The translations under genes were made by a program, and so were the position numbers. A stretch of DNA of 7,370 nucleotides from Spirochaetales bacterium. GTDB taxonomy: Bacteria > Spirochaetota > Spirochaetia > Sphaerochaetales > Sphaerochaetaceae. The stretch is taken from positions 1 to 7,370 of the forward strand of contig JAGABK010000211.1 in assembly GCA_017614625.1 (NCBI GenBank), given 5' to 3'. Shown here one piece after another: positions 5,812 to 7,370 of the stretch. The stretch's first letter is position 1; each line of letters starts with the position of its first letter. The notes below the pieces were generated by a model, which saw nothing but the letters and a program-made list of their open reading frames with translations, searched no databases and was not told the DNA's origin.

Positions 5812-6594
5812 ATGCTGATCAATGAATTGGAGAAACGGAAAAAACAACTGTCATCCTACATGGAAACATGCAGGAAGTATCTGAAATCCTCTCCCTCCGG
5901 TTACCTGAGGGTATCAGTGCAGGGAGAGCAATTCAGATTCTATCGGAAGAAGGACAAATCGGACAAACAGGGCGTTTACTGCGGAGACCGAAACCTCATC
6001 TCAAGACTGGCGAAGAAGGAATACGCAGAGCGTGTCCTCAAGGCGGCGCAGAAGGAGCTCAAGGCAATCGTCCGGTTCATCGCCATCGAGAAAAAACAGC
6101 CGGTGGTGAAGGCCTTCACCGGCATGCATCCCGGGAAGCAGATACTGGTCAAGCCGCTTGAGGACACCATGGAGAGCAGGATCCGGCAGTTCAATGAGAC
6201 GGCCTTCCCCTCCTTCGGGTTCAAACCCGGAAGCCATGCCGTCGTGGTGGACGACAACCATCTGGTCAGGTCCGCTGCGGAATACAGGATCGAGATCTCA
6301 CTGAGGAAGGCGGGGATTCCCTACAAATACGAAAGCCTCTTCACGGCGGACGACGGATCCGACATGCGTCCCGACTTCATGATAATGAATCCGCGCACGG
6401 GGCAGGTCTTCTACTGGGAGCATTTCGGAATGATCGACCGCCAGGACTACAGGGACAGGATGATGAACAACCTCGGCAGCTACGAGCTTTCCGGGATCTT
6501 CCCCGGCAACGGTCTCATCACCACGTTCGATGACGGAAAGCACCCGCTTCAGCAGGAGCACATAGACAGGATCATCAGGACCCTGCTGACCTGA
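5812..6594 (+). CDS. Uncharacterised protein with a PD-(D/E)XK nuclease-like C-terminal half, 260 aa
   Basis: I do not recognise a named gene. The N-terminal half (residues 1-100) is lysine-rich and mostly helical, with coiled-coil character at 1-25 (MLINELEKRKKQL) and 62-92. It has no signal peptide or membrane segment. The C-terminal half (about 150-257) has the order of a PD-(D/E)XK fold: a helix with Glu157 (RSAAEYRIEISLRKAG), then YKYESLF, then RPDFMIMN with Asp188, a turn, VFYWEHFGM with Glu203, a helix, and LITTFDD. His-Phe-Gly stands where ExK would put Lys. From memory, similar YWEHxGM proteins occur as uncharacterised genes in many anaerobes. Nuclease activity is inference. It is a lone gene, divergent from mraZ and convergent with the gene at 6675-7319. 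Codon use looks like its neighbours', so recent transfer is not obvious. The stop is TGA. Confidence 0.85.
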   Translation: MLINELEKRKKQLSSYMETCRKYLKSSPSGYLRVSVQGEQFRFYRKKDKSDKQGVYCGDRNLISRLAKKEYAERVLKAAQKELKAIVRFIAIEKKQPVVKAFTGMHPGKQILVKPLEDTMESRIRQFNETAFPSFGFKPGSHAVVVDDNHLVRSAAEYRIEISLRKAGIPYKYESLFTADDGSDMRPDFMIMNPRTGQVFYWEHFGMIDRQDYRDRMMNNLGSYELSGIFPGNGLITTFDDGKHPLQQEHIDRIIRTLLT

Positions 6595-6627
6595 GCAAAG
6601 CCATCAACACCCGCGCAGCAAATGGAC

Positions 6628-6654
6628 AAAAAAAGCCCGGCCGCGAAGGCCGGG
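6628..6654 (-). terminator. Intrinsic terminator of the outer-membrane protein gene
   Basis: On the minus strand a 7-bp GC-only stem CCCGGCC/GGCCGGG with a 5-base TTCGC loop is followed by C and seven T residues. It begins 20 bases after the stop codon of the outer-membrane protein gene. On the plus strand the hairpin is followed by ATTGTG, with no T-run, so it should stop the minus-strand gene only. A plus-strand terminator for the convergent gene is not evident. Confidence 0.9.
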
Positions 6655-6674
6655 ATTGTGGGAATCAGACCCTA

Positions 6675-7319
6675 TTACAGAGCGTATGTGATTCCTGCGA
6701 AGAACTTGAGCGAGACGTTGCTTGTTGAAACACCGTTGTCACCCAGGCTGCCGTATGCATCGTCGATGTCGTCATCGGTGTTGATGAAGTGCCAGCCGAA
6801 CTTGGCGCCGAATGTGATGGCGACATTCTTGTTCACGCTGTAAGCACCGACTGCCTCGAGGCCGAGACCGATTGCGGCGTTGACCTTTGCGTCATCATCA
6901 GAGCTTTCCTTTCCGATGAGAGCGTCGAGACCTGCTCCGAGGTAGAAATTGAATTCCTTCGAAAGCTCAAGTGCGAACTCGCCTCCGACATAGGCGGAGA
7001 AATGCATCGGGGAAGCTTCGCTTGCAGTGCCTGTGACTTCGGCGAGTCCGCCGAGCATGGTTGCGTACTTTGCCTTGCCCATGGTGTTGATTCCGAGCTC
7101 AATCTTTCCGGCAAATGAATCCGAAAAATCGTATTCAGCCGTACCAGCCAAGTAGAATCCGCCGTTGTTGACTTTGATGTAACTGGAATCCTTGGAGAGC
7201 TTGAGGAACTCTGCGCCATAACCGGCCTGTGCTCCGACCTTGAGTCCGGAGGACTTGGCTGCGAATGCCATTCCGAGCACGAGAGATGCAATGAGAATGA
7301 TTGCGAATACTTTCTTCAA
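6675..7319 (-). CDS. Predicted outer-membrane beta-barrel protein with signal peptide, 214 aa
   Basis: This looks like a small secreted protein of the outer-membrane beta-barrel type. A signal peptide (MKKVFAIILIASLVLGMAFA, likely cut after residue 20) precedes a mature part made of alternating hydrophobic/polar stretches with many Gly, Ala and aromatic residues. Examples are FYLAGTAEYDFSDSFAGKIELGI (55-77), FSAYVGGEFALELSKEFNFYLGAGLDALIG (107-136) and NVAITFGAKFGWHFI (165-179). Acidic loops lie between them (SSDDDAK, NTDDDIDDAYG). The last strand is SLKFFAGITYAL; it ends in Leu, not the Phe common in proteobacterial barrels. The start is TTG at 7319, supported by AAAGGAG 9 bases upstream and by the signal peptide beginning there. 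The protein is a single gene with its own terminator. Its substrate or ligand is unknown. It shows an outer membrane is present. Confidence 0.85.
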   Translation of the reverse strand: MKKVFAIILIASLVLGMAFAAKSSGLKVGAQAGYGAEFLKLSKDSSYIKVNNGGFYLAGTAEYDFSDSFAGKIELGINTMGKAKYATMLGGLAEVTGTASEASPMHFSAYVGGEFALELSKEFNFYLGAGLDALIGKESSDDDAKVNAAIGLGLEAVGAYSVNKNVAITFGAKFGWHFINTDDDIDDAYGSLGDNGVSTSNVSLKFFAGITYAL

Positions 7320-7328
7320 GATCTATTA

Positions 7329-7335
7329 CTCCTTT
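7329..7335 (-). promoter_or_regulatory. Ribosome binding site of the outer-membrane protein gene, supports a TTG start
   Basis: AAAGGAG on the minus strand lies 9 bases before the TTG at 7319. No ATG lies before the signal peptide's hydrophobic core, so TTG is the likely start. The promoter is probably at or beyond the window edge; I see no convincing one in the remaining 35 bases. Confidence 0.7.
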
Positions 7336-7370
7336 GAAAATGTCAGGGAAAAGAGATAACCATAATTCCC

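Noticed and set aside
6636..6654. The same GC hairpin as a bidirectional terminator
   Set aside because: The plus-strand side is followed by ATTGTG and not a T-run, so only the minus-strand reading meets the intrinsic terminator pattern.

Overview
The window holds most of a bacterial division-and-cell-wall (dcw) cluster on the minus strand. Beside it, across a repeat-rich regulatory gap, lies one plus-strand gene of unknown function, followed by a convergent minus-strand outer-membrane protein gene. The best organism guess is a Gram-negative spirochaete of a Sphaerochaeta-like lineage. The reasons are the outer-membrane beta-barrel protein with its MKK-type signal peptide, the dcw gene set, and a cell-wall apparatus that looks reduced. 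This is inference from sequence style, not a marker-gene assignment.

Layout. Reading the minus strand from right to left, the operon is mraZ (5519-5070), rsmH (5068-4139), ftsL-like (4136-3849), ftsW (3822-2590), ftsQ/divIB-like (2603-1863), ftsA (1853-609) and the first 198 codons of ftsZ (594 to the window edge). Gaps are 1, 2, 26, -14, 9 and 14 bases, so this reads as one transcription unit. No ftsI (the septal transpeptidase) and no mraY or mur genes lie between ftsL and ftsW, where many bacteria carry them. The FtsW protein has lost the residues that define an active SEDS glycosyltransferase: the catalytic Asp position reads Arg280, the usual PDxG motif reads RNFS, and the RWI...PSE segment is shortened and rewritten. 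Together these suggest a division machine whose cytoskeletal part (FtsZ, FtsA) and membrane scaffold (FtsQ, FtsL, FtsW) are kept while the local septal peptidoglycan polymerase activity is gone. This is the most interesting result here, and it fits what is known of Sphaerochaeta, which was reported to lack penicillin-binding proteins.

Regulatory gap (5520-5811, 292 bases, AT-rich). It separates mraZ from the divergent plus-strand gene. It carries six CACTT copies plus one CACTA, all in one orientation (AAGTG/TAGTG on the mraZ strand), which resemble reported MraZ boxes. It also has two inverted-repeat units of exactly 37 bp spaced 52 bp apart, a 14-bp perfect palindrome in the mraZ leader, and a second small inverted repeat. 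MraZ autoregulation is the simplest reading, possibly with co-regulation of the divergent gene.

Right part. The plus-strand gene (5812-6594) encodes a 260-residue protein with a basic, helical N-terminal half and a C-terminal half that looks like a PD-(D/E)XK-type nuclease fold with an unusual EHFG in place of ExK. It converges on a gene for a signal-peptide-bearing outer-membrane beta-barrel protein (7319-6675), which ends in a clear intrinsic terminator (6654-6628). I see no tRNA, rRNA, CRISPR array or insertion sequence.
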